Below, piece by piece: positions 35,813 through 47,777 of a stretch of 64,000 nt of DNA. The DNA is from Epichloe hybrida (lineage: Eukaryota; Ascomycota; Sordariomycetes; Hypocreales; Clavicipitaceae), in the NCBI GenBank assembly GCA_019022495.1, contig JAFEKR010000002.1, positions 6,262,001-6,326,000 of the forward strand, read 5' to 3'. A model generated the notes under the pieces. The model was not told where the DNA came from, ran no database searches, and was given only the letters and a program-made list of their open reading frames with translations. Position numbers and translations under genes: made by a program. The first letter of the stretch is position 1; each line of letters starts with the position of its first letter.

Positions 35813-35874
35813 GGGTCCATAGTCATTTGATTGGTTCAATTGAACTGTTTAGTCAATTGCGTCATTTATGACCC
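35813..35874. repeat. Imperfect hairpin GTGGGTC...GACCCAC
   Basis: About 62 bases starting GTGGGTCCATAGTCATTTG and ending GTCATTTATGACCCAC, with an inner TTCAATTGAA palindrome. It lies some 390 bases upstream of the hAT transposase ATG, so it may be promoter-linked or an independent small insertion. No duplication was found. Confidence 0.5.
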
Positions 35875-36069
35875 ACTTGCTTAGGTAAGTGAAAAACATT
35901 TTAAGGAGGGGTATTCCCCCGCTTTCTCTTTTCTTTCTTTCTTTTCTCTTCTCTTTTTACCTTAGTAAATCAGAAAAAAACGTTTAGAAAAACCTATACA
36001 TAGTAAAGCTAGTTACATCCATTTACTCTTGTTTTTGCAATCTTTTTACACCTTAAATAAGTTATAAAA

Positions 36070-36255
36070 CCCCTAAAAAACAAAAATCAGAAAAAAAATC
36101 GGAAAATCAGAAAATCAGAAAAATTAGCGAAAATCAGGAAAAAAATCAGAAAAATCAGAAAAATCAGAAAGAAATACCTTTAAAAATCAGAAAAATCAGC
36201 AAAAATCGGAAAAAATCGGGAAAATCGGGAAAATCAGAAAAATCAGAAAAAAAAC
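36070..36255. repeat. AAAAATCAG-type purine-rich repeat
   Basis: Irregular tandem copies of AAAATCAGAA with variants AATCGGGA, ending 11 bases before the transposase start codon. It could form part of the 5' untranslated leader. Confidence 0.75.
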
Positions 36256-36265
36256 CCACTTTACT

Positions 36266-38604
36266 ATGGATTCCTCTTTTCACCTCTCAGATAACGATAA
36301 CGATTCTGATGCTAGTATGCCTAGCCCTTCTAGGCCTAGCTTACCCTCTAGGCCTAGCTAGGCTAGCCTAGCTTCAGGGCCTTCTCAAGCAAGTAATCTT
36401 CTAGGATTATATGAGAAAACCCTTGAAAATTAACAAGATTACAAGTTTTCTTCAAAAGCATATATTTTTACCTATAATTTATTTAATTATCAGTTATCTG
36501 ATATTAAATATGATAAAGAAAGGGAAATTATATGCTTTTGTACGCAATCTAAATGTAATTTTACATTTAGAAGCAAAGCAAAGAGATTCCAAGCTTCTAA
36601 TGGGATTCAACACTATCGAATTAAGCACCCAGAAATTGCTACTTCTAAATTAGAAGAAAAGAAACCCGAAAAGATTATTAGTAAGTGTTTTATTCTATTT
36701 ATTTTGAATTTTAATTAATTAATTCTATACTAACTATAATCTAGTACCTGAAATTCCAGTAGTATCTACTCCTACAAATCAGTCTTCTTTAACTTCCTTT
36801 TTTTCAACAAAAAGACCTCGAAATCATACTATTTTAGAGGAATTTTCATCTAAAGAAGCAGTTATTCTAGTTATCAAATTTCTACTAGAAAATAACCTTT
36901 CTTTTGCTATTATTAATAGCAAATCCTTTAAAAATTTACTAAATTATTATTCTAGGTAAGTTAACTTTTCCTATAACTATTATAGTTATTAGTTAAGTAA
37001 GCTAACTTATATAGAAATAATGATTTAGCTTCTTTGCTTAGTCACCGAACAATAATACATAGAATAAATACTATGTATTATTCATCTAAGCAAAAAATCC
37101 TTTAACAAATCCAATATCAAATTAAACATCAAGGTTTAATTTCAGTTCAACTAGATATTTAGACTTCGTTTAATTTAAAGTCTTATCTAGGGGTTATTAT
37201 AAGCTAGCTTAATCCAAACTTTAAGCTAGAATATAAGCTAATTAGTAAGTCTTTTAATTAGTATTAATTCTATTATTTACTAATTATTTTGCTTATAGGA
37301 TTTGAATATCTATCAAATTCACATACTAGAGCTTATATTCACTAATGCTTTAATAATCTTATTAAAGACTATTACTTAGAGCCTAAGGATATTCTTAGGT
37401 AAGTTATTTCTTTAAATATTATAACTATTATTATGCTTTAATTCTAATTTATATATAGTTTTACTAGGGATAATGGTTCTAATAATAATACTTTTATAAC
37501 TTCTTATATTAATAAGAGTTATAATAGTATTAGTATTAAACCATATAATATCCAATATATAGCTCACGTTCTTAATATCGTAGCTAAGGATATCATTACG
37601 AATTTTATTAAATCTATGTCTTCTAAGGAAGACTTAGAAACTTTTAAGAATAGTGAATATCTTCACTATTCTACAGAAGAAACCTCGTATATCCAAGGGA
37701 ATCCTGATTTTCAACAATTTAAATCCTTAGCAAATAGTAGTAATTAATCTATTAATCTATTATTCTTTACTATTTTCTATCTAATAATGCTAATTTTAAT
37801 TATAGGTATACTAGGAAAGGTTAAAAGGATTGCTATTCTAATTAAGAATAATCAAGCTTTATATAAAACTTGGTTAAAATGCCTTAGAAAAGCAAAAACA
37901 CAAGGTAACCTAGCTAAGAATTATAATATTACGAAGATTCCTTTAGGTAAGTCTTTAATTCTTATTATAATTATAATTAATACTAATCTATTATATTTAT
38001 AGCCAATGAAACAAGGTGGAATTTAACCTATAAGATAATTAATACTTCTTTAGAGCTTAAAGAAGCTATTATTCTTCTTAATAGGGAAACTAATATTGCT
38101 GCCCTTAAAGATGCTATGCCTACAACACAAGAATAGGCTAATTTAGCAACCTTAAGCAGCATATTAGAGGTTTTTCACGAACCTACTATTATACTTTAAA
38201 GCCAGAAGTATAACACTTTAGGTCTAGTCCCACTTTTTATTACTAAGATATATAAATATCTTAATAATATAAAAGAGGACTAAAAGGCTTATAATAACCA
38301 GGTATTTATCTATTTTACTTTCTTTTTAGTTATATTATACTAACTTATAAAATTAGAAACACGTTTATAATTCTTTTGGTAAGGTCTTTATAGCCTCTAT
38401 AGATATTAGCTTAGAAAAGCTAGGTAATTATTTCCCACAAGATATAGGAAATAATTACCACTTTTATAAGCCTTATTTATATGCTATGTTATTAGACCCT
38501 AGGCTTAATCTTATTACTATAAAAGATAAGCTTAGATTACAATCAAGAATAATTAAAAAGTTACTAGATAACTTAGAAAAGGATTATAGTTCGTAAGTAT
38601 AATA

Positions 38605-38635
<31 letters not shown>

Positions 38636-39332
38636 ACCTTAATACTAGGCTTTTTCCTACTTATAAGGAAAATCAGGCTAATTTAGGCCTAGGGCTAGGC
38701 TCAGATAATTCAGAGCCAGAAAATACCTAATTTCTAGTAGAAATTAGAGGGCCTATTCAGCCTAGAACCTTTTCTAATCCTCAACCTAAGCCTAAGTCTT
38801 CTAACCTCTATAAAGGGTTATTCTTAAATGAGAGGGATAAATCTATTTAAAAAACTTGAAAGAATGAAATCCCTACTTTTACTAACTTAGAACCTAAAGA
38901 GGATAAAGTAAGTAAATATTTCTTCCTATTATATCTTATTATTATACTAATATTATAATAAAGGAAGATATCTTTAAATGGTAGGAAGATAACCAAAAGT
39001 CTTTCCCTATTTTAAGCATAATAGCTAGAAGATATCTAGCTATTCCTGCCACTTCTAGTGCAATAGAAAGCACCTTTAATACTAGTGGGAATATTATTAC
39101 TAAGCGCCAAACTTCCTTAAAACATTCTACAATTAAGGAACTAATTCTATTAAAGAATTAGGAAAAGGAAGATAATATTGCTACTAAGCAATATTCAGAG
39201 CTATATGACTATTATAGCTCTTTTTCTAAGGATTCAGATACTATATCTTCTTCAAAGGAAAAAGAGAAATTAGATAAATCCCAAGATTTATCTAGTTCTT
39301 CTTCAGAAGATATATATTCTAACTTAGACTAA
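36266..39332 (+). pseudogene. hAT transposase, RIP-damaged, many small introns
   Basis: The ATG at 36,266 opens a Ser/Pro-rich leader, then a BED-type zinc finger (CFCTQSKCNF and QHYRIKHPE, about 36,530-36,640). The C-terminus has the hAT dimerisation signature, TSSAIESTFNTSGNI then TKRQTSLKHST (about 39,050-39,140), and an acidic Ser-rich tail ending at TAA 39,330. Between them, blocks of plausible coding sequence are separated by several short GTAAGT...TAG segments (for example near 36,680, 36,955, 37,400, 37,945 and 38,590), so the gene seems to have had about eight introns. In-frame TAG at 36,359 and TAA at 36,431 are best read as RIP of CAG and CAA. It is less decayed than the gypsy and copia copies. 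Confidence 0.8.
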
Positions 39333-40007
39333 GTAAATCTTTAGAAGGGTTTTTTCCTAGTTTAGTCTAGTTTTCCCTTAATAAAGATTTTTATATTATT
39401 ATAACTATTATTATTACTATTGTTATCACTATTGTTATCACTATTGTTATTACTATTATTATAACTATTATTATAACTATTATTATTACTATTATTATTA
39501 CTATTATTATTATTTAAAAACACATAAAAGAGAAAATATTTTTATAATATTAATATTTTTAAAAACCTTAAAATACTAAATACTTAAAAGATTTACTTTT
39601 TCCTATAGTAAATCCCTTATACTTACTTATATTCTTATTTATATATTTTATTTTCTATTTATTTTTTATTAAACTTTAACAATAATAATATTATAAAGTA
39701 ATATAAGCTATTATAAGGTAAACTAGTATTAGTATTAAGCTATTATAAGCTATTATAAGCTATTATTAGCTATTATTAGCTATTATATATGTTTATATAT
39801 ACTCTCTTAACGCTTATAATTAAAGCATTTACCTTAAAGAGAAAAATAAAAAATAATTACAAATAATTACAAATAATTACATGTAATGTAATGTAATATC
39901 TAGGGGTTAGGTGTAATGTAATGTGTAATGTAATGTAATGTAATGTGTATTAAATACATTACATTACAAACATTACACAATGTAATGTAATGTAATGCAA
40001 TGCTCTG

Positions 40008-41211
40008 CTAAGATCACTAAGATTACTAAGATTACTAAGATTACTAAGATTACTTATAATATTATTAGTGTTAAAGTTTAATAAATAATAAATAATAAAT
40101 AAATAACTTAAATATAAATACTAGTAATTATAAGTAAATTACTATAGTAAAAGCTATAGTTTTTAATAACTTAGTATTTTAAGGTTTTTAAAAATATTAA
40201 TATTATAAAAATGTTTTCTCTTTTATATTTTTTTAAAATAATAATAAAAGTAAAATAATAGTAATTATAGTAATAATAGTAATTAAGGTTATAAAAGTTA
40301 TTAAAGCTTTTATAATAAGTATAGTATATTATATAAAACTAAGTCCTAGTATTATTTTTAAAAATAAGTTAAACTTATTTTTTATAGCTTAATTAAGCTA
40401 TATAGGGTAATTAAAATAATACTATTAGTTATTTATTAATATACTATAAATATTAGTTCCTTATATTCTTTCTTTATATATTATAGTAATAATATATATA
40501 GAGTTACTATATATAACTTCTTAAAGCTTTAGAATTATAAAGCTTAAAGTAATATTTAATTAGTTTAAATAGTAAATAAATAGTTTAAGCTTTTTTTAAG
40601 TTCTTATTATATTAATAATAATATTAAAGTACTAAGTATATATTTTATTAACTTTTATATATTTATTTAGATTTCTAATTTAATTTAATTATATTAGTTT
40701 AGGGTATTTTTTAATTAAATTAATAATAATAATATAAAATAATTAGAAGGTTTTTCTTAAAGTTATATTAGTAAAATAAAGTAATAAGTATAATAGTATT
40801 ATTAAAAAGGTATAATATTATAAATAACCCTAGTTATAGTAAAATTCTTAAAAAAAGGTAAATATTATAAATTCTATAACTAATTAAGTAAAATAGGTAA
40901 TAATAAAACCTTCTATATAACTAGCTTTCTTTTAATCCTTATAATAACATTATATAATAAAAAGGCCCACTTTTTTTTTACTAACACTACATTGTAGTTT
41001 TTGTAGTTAGTGTAGTTAGTAACTACACTAACTACACTACACTACAAGCAAAAAAAAACTACACTACACTACATTATAAAAAAAAAACTACATTATACTA
41101 ACTATAAAAAAAAAAAAACTACAATACATTAACTACAAGAAAAAAAAAACTACATTATAGATACAAATTTTTCCTAAAAACTACACTAACTACACTACAA
41201 ACAATACTCTG
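40008..41211. repeat. Element X right segment
   Basis: The ACTAAGATT array resumes, followed by non-coding AT-rich sequence and the TGTAG-rich right terminus of element X. It matches 43,223-44,450 (element Y) in inverted orientation. Confidence 0.8.
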
Positions 41212-41219
41212 AAGGTAGA

Positions 41220-43214
41220 TAAGTAACAGGGGTAAATAACTAAGTGTAAATTACATTTCCTAAGATAATTATTTCTATAAAGTTTACTTATAATATTTAC
41301 CTATATACCTCCTATATAGTCTTTGCTTATTTTATCTTCTCCCTTTGTTTTTTTTTTCTTTTTTTTTCTCTTTTCTCTTTTATACTATAGGAATTATATA
41401 TAATGTTTTATAGTTACTAGGTAGTATAAGAGATTATTATTATTCTCCCCTTACTCTTCCTTAATAAGGTATCTATAGTACTTTTAGTTTAGTAGCTACA
41501 CACTACTACTGCCTAGTTTTATATAAGTAATGCCTATTAATTTATAAGGATACTTGCTATTATATTACCTTTTTGCTATAAAGCACTAGGTTCCTACGCT
41601 TTACTAGAAGACATAAGAGCAAATATAATAGTGTATTATCTTTAACTATAGCTATATCTAGAGCTTTCTATTAATATACGTAAGATAGCCTCCCCTTTGC
41701 TAAATACAGGCTTATATAAGACTAGATTTAGACTTTAGATAAAGAGAATTAACCTTCTTTAGATATCTTAACTTACACCTGATAGTAGCTCTTATAGCGA
41801 ACTTAGTATAACCTTACAATAGCTAATCCATTAGCCCCTCTAACGGATTCGCCTTACATCGTGCCAAACCGGCACGTAACAGTAGTAATCTTATTATTTC
41901 TAAGTATCTTATACCTATATCTATTATTTTAGTTTTTAGCTATTCTAGAAAATCTACCTAGGTAATTAATAGATAATTTATATACCTATTTATAGCTATA
42001 TAACATATCTATTATTACTTTATATTACTAGCTAGGTAGCTACTTATATACGCTACCTTAGTTATATCTTCCTTAAAGGTATAGTAGTTTAATTTAAATA
42101 ATATATCTAAGTCTATTAAGAAATTCTATAGGCTTTTATATATTTCCCCTTTATATATAGGCATTTTTGTTTATATCTTAATAAGATTACCTTACTATAT
42201 AATTACTACTAAGTTACTATAAACTATAGGTAAAATTATAGCTAGTGTTTAAGGGGTAATTATAGGTCCTATTTAAGGTTTAGCTAATCCTAGATTTGCC
42301 TTAAGCTTCTTAATTTATACCTTTATTTATAAGATCTCTTATCTTCTCTAAAGGCAATATAACTTAGCTTATATAACCTTATAGTATTATTATAATACCC
42401 TTTCCTTATTAGTTATATTATTTATACCTCTACCTAAATTAGAATAAAGTAATGTTTATTATGCTTTATTTATATTTATAGTTTTAAATTAGGGGGGTTC
42501 TTTACTTTCTTAATTATCTATAGCTTTATTATTATAAGGTACTAGTGTATTTCTTATAGATCTTTAGAGCATTAGCTATATAATAATCTAGCTAATAGTT
42601 TATATCCTTAAAAAGGTTAAGAGAGATTAATTTATTATAGCTTATACTAAAAGATTATAAATAAAGTAATAGCTAAGACTATTATAGTTACTACTAGATA
42701 GATACTAGCTAGGGGTAAGTATATAAAGGTTTTAATCTTTAACCTAGTACTAATAATATATATAGTCTTTAATAAATACCTTACTCTATAAGCACATAGC
42801 TATCTTATAGCTAGCTAGTCTCTTTATTATTCACATAGCCTAAAGGTTCTCCAAAGACCTGCTTTGATAAACATCCTATCTCTGACCTCTGCGCTCCTGA
42901 CAGTATGTTATAGACTTAAGCTATAAGCTTAGGTTAAGTCTAGCTCTAGAAAGTACGCGGACTGTATATAGCTAGGTTAGGGCTATACGCAAACTACGCA
43001 TAGGCTACGTATAAGCCACTATAAATCCGGATGCTATATAACTACTAGTATAGTTTTTTTCTTCTTCTATAAGAATAATATTCTCACTTTAAACGCTTAT
43101 AAGCAGTAGCCATAAGGCTAGTTCATTACAGACAGCCGCTATTATATTAAGGCTCTTATCCCCTAGCAGTTCCTAGAGGTAGTAGTAGCTCGTGCCTTAA
43201 TTCCAAGCTCTAGC
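41220..43214. other. RIP-degraded DNA between hAT-like copies
   Basis: About 2 kb with no legible gene. A balanced patch at about 41,825-41,880 and another at about 42,850-43,020 (with GACAGTATGTTATAG) escape TA saturation and could be LTR fragments, but no paired repeat or duplication was found. Confidence 0.45.
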
Positions 43215-43222
43215 CTTATAAG

Positions 43223-45080
43223 CAGAGTATTGTTTGTAGTGTAGTTAGTGTAGTTTTTAGGAAAAATTTGTATTTATAGTGTAGTTTTTTTTTTCTTGTA
43301 GTTAGTGTATTGTAGTTTTTTTTTTTATAGTGTAATGTATTATAGTTTTTTTTTTTTTATAGTTAGTGTAGTGTAGTTTTTTTTTGCTTATAGTGTAGTG
43401 TAGTTAGTGTAGTTACTAACTACACTAACTACAAAAACTACAATGTAGTGTTAGAAAAAAAAAAAGTGGGCCTTTTTATTATATAATGTTATTATAAGGA
43501 TTAAAAGAAAGCTAGTTATATAAAAGCTTTTATTATTACCTATTTTACTTAATTAGTTATAGAATTTATAATATTTACCTTTTTTTAAGGATTTTACTAT
43601 AACTAGGGTTATTGAGAATATTATACCTTTTTAATAATACTATTATACTTATTACTTTATTTTACTAATATAACTTTAAGAAAAACCTTCTAATTATTTT
43701 ACTTACTATTATTATTAATTATTTTATATTTTTATTATTAATTTAATTAAAAAATACCCTAAACTAATATAATTAAATTAAATTAGAAATCTAAATAAAT
43801 ATATAAAAGTTAATAGAATATATACTTAGTACTTTAATATTATTATTAATATAATAAAAACTTAAAAAAAGCTTAAACTATTTATTTACTATTTAAACTA
43901 ATTAAATATTACTTTAAGCTTTATAATTCTAAAGCTTTAAGAAGTTATATATAGTAACTTTATATATCTTATTATAATAATATATAAAGAAAGAATATAA
44001 TAAACTAATATTTATAATTTATTAATAGATAACTAATAGTATTATTTTAATTACCCTATATAGCTTAAATAAGCTATAAAAAATAAGTTTAACTTATTTT
44101 TAAAAATAATACTAGGACTTAGTTTTATATAATATATTATACTTATTATAAAAGCTTTAATAACTTTTATAACCTTAATTACTATTATTACTATAATTAC
44201 TATTATTTTACTTTTATTATTATTTTAAAAAAACATAAAAGAGAAAACATTTTTATAATATTAATATTTTTAAAAACCTTAAAATACTAAGTTATTAAAA
44301 ACTATAGCTTTTACTATAGTAATTTACTTATAATTACTAGTATTTATATTTAAGTTATTTATTTATTATTTATTTATTATTAAACTTTAACACTAATAAT
44401 ATTATAAGTAATCTTAGTAATCTTAGTAATACTAGTAATATTAGTAATATTAGTATTATAAGCTATTATAAGCTATTATAAGCTATAATAAGATATAATA
44501 AGCTATTATAAGCTATAATAAGATATAATAAGCTACTTATATTAAGTTTACTAGTAGTTTTTTTATAGTTTTTTTAAAATAAGTAATAATAATAATTTAT
44601 AGAAATATAAAATAATTTATAGAAATAGTAAATAATATAATAAGAAGGTTTTTCTCTAAGTTATATTAGGGAAATAAAGTATTAAGTTAAATAGTATTAT
44701 TAAAAAAGTATAATATTATATATAACCTTACTTAGTTATAGTAAAATTACTAAAATAATATAATATTATAAATTCTATAACTAATTAAATAAAATAGGTA
44801 ATAATAAAAGCTTTTATATAACTAGCATTCTTTTAATCCTTATAATACTAATAACTAATAAAAAGTCTAATACTACATTTATAGTGTTTGTAGTTAGTGT
44901 AGTTTAGGAAAAAAAATTTGTAGTGTAATGTATTGTAGTTTTTTTTTTTTGTAGTTAGTGTAGTGTAGTTTTTTTTTCCTTATAGTTAGTGTAGTTTATA
45001 GTGTAGTGTAGTTTATAGTGTAGTTACTACACTACACTACAAATACTACACTACACTACACGTTTTAGTGCAATACTCTG
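43223..45080. mobile_element. Non-autonomous hAT-like element Y
   Basis: 1,858 bases with inverted ends CAGAGTATTG and CAATACTCTG, flanked by the 8-base duplication CTTATAAG (43215-43222 and 45081-45088). It is an uninterrupted, inverted relative of element X: the left end matches the X right end (CAGAGTATTGTTTGTAG) and the right end matches the X left end (GTTTTAGTGCAATACTCTG). Subterminal TGTAG arrays and poly-T tracts occur at both ends. No transposase. Confidence 0.93.
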
Positions 45081-45088
45081 CTTATAAG

Positions 45089-45355
45089 AGATACTCTACC
45101 ATACCTAGAACTAGAATTTCTTACTAGCATTAAGATAGAGTGCCTCGAGAGCTATAATAGACTTATAGCAGCCAATAATGTACTACAAGGCTCTAAGAAT
45201 AGATAGATTATTGATCTATATCTCGATAGTGCATCACATCCCAAGGCAAGTAGTCTATGCTAACATAGTATAAATCTTAGAGATAACCTGCGACTTCTAC
45301 TCACTAATAGCTACAATTATCAGAAGGCGCTAGATAATAGAGAATATTTCGTTAC
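45089..45355. other. Host-side DNA left of the copia insertion
   Basis: 267 bases of more balanced composition that end in the GTTAC target duplication and resume at 60,026. A broken plus-strand frame can be followed but matches nothing I recognise. Confidence 0.5.
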
Positions 45356-45624
45356 TGTGGGATAATGCAGACGGAGGCAAAGAGTGGTTAGAAGAGAAGA
45401 TAATGATGTAAAATTGCTATCTAGGAATTCGTAATCTAGAAGAGAAAAGGGAAGCTTATAAGCTTTAAATCTATAAGTAATAAATCTAGGTCTTCAAACA
45501 AAGCCTGCGATAAACCGCGATATTAAACGCAATGCAAGAAGCTATATCGTTAAACAAAGAGGGGATAACAAGAGTAATGCCTAATATCTAAGGCTACGAT
45601 ATAAGGCTGTGAATATCCTTAACA
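45356..45624 (-). repeat. Copia LTR, left
   Basis: 269 bases, TGTGGGATAATGCAGACGG ... ATATCCTTAACA on the plus strand. It is the 3' LTR for the minus-strand element. Confidence 0.93.
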
Positions 45625-47578
45625 CCGCCCCTAGTAGTATATCTAGCTAGTGATAAAGAAAAAAGAAAAGTAGAAAATTAAGGTTATTTATAAAGCCTCT
45701 AAAACATCTCCCTTTGTAAAGTCCTTAGCCTTTATTATTTAAAGAAGGCGTATAAAATCACTATATTTAACGCGTTCTAGACCTTTTGTAAATCCATTAG
45801 CAATTATTTATTTAGTGCTATCTATTAAAGACAAAAATCCCCTTAATAAGCTTTTTGTATAATCTATTTATAGCGTAAATTAATGTAATAAGTGCGTCCC
45901 TTGTGCTTCTTATTAAGCACGTTAGCTTTTGCGTTCTAGCTATTTATAAATAGTAGTAATAGGTGTAATTACTTAATCCTAAAGTTATTAAGAAGTTAAG
46001 TAACCTAGTGCATTAAGAGGCTAGTTAGCGTGAGGTTAATGAATTTAGCTTCTATAGAGCTAAGGGCTATAAGAGTTTATTTCTTTAATTACTAAAGGAT
46101 ATATCCTCTAGCAAGGGTTATAACATACCCTATAGTTAAACGTCTTATATCTAGGTTATTAGTAAGAGAGGCATTACTAAATCCTTTCACTTAAAGCATT
46201 AATTTAGGGTCTAAAGAACTATATTCTCTAAGAATAATTCCTAAATTATCTACTCCTATGAGGTATTGCTAAAGGTATTTCTTAAGATTTATATATACTT
46301 ACTTTAGTGCGGAATTCGCACCACAAAGTTAATTAACTATAAATGTGATATTAGGTTATGTAAATACTAAAAGCTAGTTAAAGCTTCCTATTTGTTTCGC
46401 CTAGTTAAAGAGGTTATAGACTATATTAAGCTCTTTCTAATTAGCTAGAATAATGGTCTTTAGAAGCTAGGGAACGTTTAAAGCGTTAAGGTTATTAATA
46501 TTAAATTTCTTTATAATAGTCTATACATAAAGCCTTTAGTGAAGAAGTATAGTGCGATTAGCACGATTACGGACGAATTTAATGCTAAGAAATAGCTTAA
46601 CGTTACCTAAATGCTTTAATTTGTAGTGTTTCTGTAATTCCTTAATGATATTTATAATAATCATAAGGGTCTTTCCTGCGATAATTATGTTATTCACGTA
46701 CAAAAGAAGTATAACGTTATTACGTTAAAAAATGCAGAGTTCGCTTAATAGCCTCTTAAAGCCCTGCTATTTAAGTTCCTTAGTGATGTTATCTAGCTAC
46801 TAAAGAGAAGAAATAGGTAAGCTATAGAGAGCTCTTTTAAGCTTGTAAACTCTAGTTATGCTATTTAAGTGGCTGTGAGGTTATTTAATGTAAATATCTC
46901 CTTACGCTTTGGTATTAAGGAAGGCATTTATAATATTACATTACTACTAATTATAGTTAAAGGTAGTAATAAGTGTGTAGAACACTTGTAAAGAAACTAA
47001 GTGCGCTACTACTATGTAAAGGTCCTTGTTACTAAAGACCTCTAGATTCTAGTCTCCTCTTGTAACTTATCTTACCTTTAGATATAGGTTAAGATTAATT
47101 AGGTACTTTATAGTGTAAACCTATTAGCTATTAAAGATCTTTATATCTTTAGGAGCAAAGACTAGGTCCTAGTAGTTCTTTTTATTAATTTTTAGAAGTT
47201 CCTTCTTTTTAGTAAGTCTCTAAAAGTTATAATAGTTATCTATAGCTTTAGCCTTATACTAATTAGACAAAATATTAATCTTTATGTTAGCTACATTAGC
47301 TACTTTAAGCATTAGGAACGCGTATAAGGTAGTGATTTCCTTCACTTTGTTATTATATAGGTTATCATTGTAATAATAAATCGTAAGGTTTAATTAACAA
47401 GCTCCTAGAGGAAGGGCTTTTTTCTTGCCTAATGTTACAATGTTAAGGTAATCTTAACGTGTATTAGATTAAAGAGATTATCTTAGAGGCTTAGGTTCTA
47501 GTTTAAGTTATCATTAAATAATAGTATTATTATTATCTTTAGCTTCTTTATCTAGGAAGGCCCTAGGCTAATGCCTTA

Positions 47579-47777
47579 TGTGAGAACAATGGTAGCTAGG
47601 CAAGAGGTATGGGGGGCTCTAGTATATTGACTAAAGCTTGCTAGGTCTAAATGCGTTATGCGTGCGAGTTACTGTCTTATAGCTAGTGGCTCGCTAGTGT
47701 CACGTGGACCTAGCCCTAGGGCCTCGCTAGCCTATAGGGCGCGCAGGTGCACCTATTATTATAAGTGAGGCCTTATA
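47579..47777 (-). repeat. LTR of gypsy copy 2 (left)
   Basis: 199 bases beginning TGTGAGAACAATGG; the outer end is intact while the inner end is altered to GGCCTTATA. Confidence 0.92.

Larger units (their letters stand above)
34397..40007 (+). mobile_element. hAT DNA transposon with degraded transposase
   Basis: 5,611 bases with inverted ends CAGAGCATGTAATG and its mirror (ending CATTGCTCTG by one-base offset), flanked by the 8-base duplication CTAAGATC (34389-34396 and 40008-40015). Both ends carry long arrays of the pentamer TAATG or its complement, likely transposase-binding repeats. The transposase gene lies at 36,266-39,332. A truncated LINE sits at 35,065-35,579. The end sequence CAGAG and 8-base duplication are shared with elements X and Y, suggesting related families. 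Confidence 0.9.
27083..41211. mobile_element. Non-autonomous hAT-like element X, split by later insertions
   Basis: The left end CAGAGTATTGCACTAAAACG and the right end ACAAACAATACTCTG are inverted, and the 8-base duplication AAGGTAGA flanks both ends (27075-27082, 41212-41219): a hAT-type insertion. Subterminal regions are built from many TGTAG/CTACA repeats and poly-A/T tracts. Removing the LINE (27368-33948) and the larger hAT (34397-40007) with their duplications leaves about 1.9 kb that aligns, inverted, with element Y. No transposase frame lies in the native part. Native segments are about 27083-27367, 33949-34396 and 40008-41211. Confidence 0.87.

Noticed and set aside
36070..36255. Regularly spaced AAAATCAG units resembling a CRISPR array
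   Set aside because: Units and spacings are irregular, there are no unique spacers, the genome is fungal, and it is a low-complexity leader of a hAT gene.
37787..38002. Separate 71-codon gene within the hAT
   Set aside because: It spans an exon of the transposase and an adjacent AT-rich intron-like segment and ends in the intron; it is part of the transposase pseudogene.
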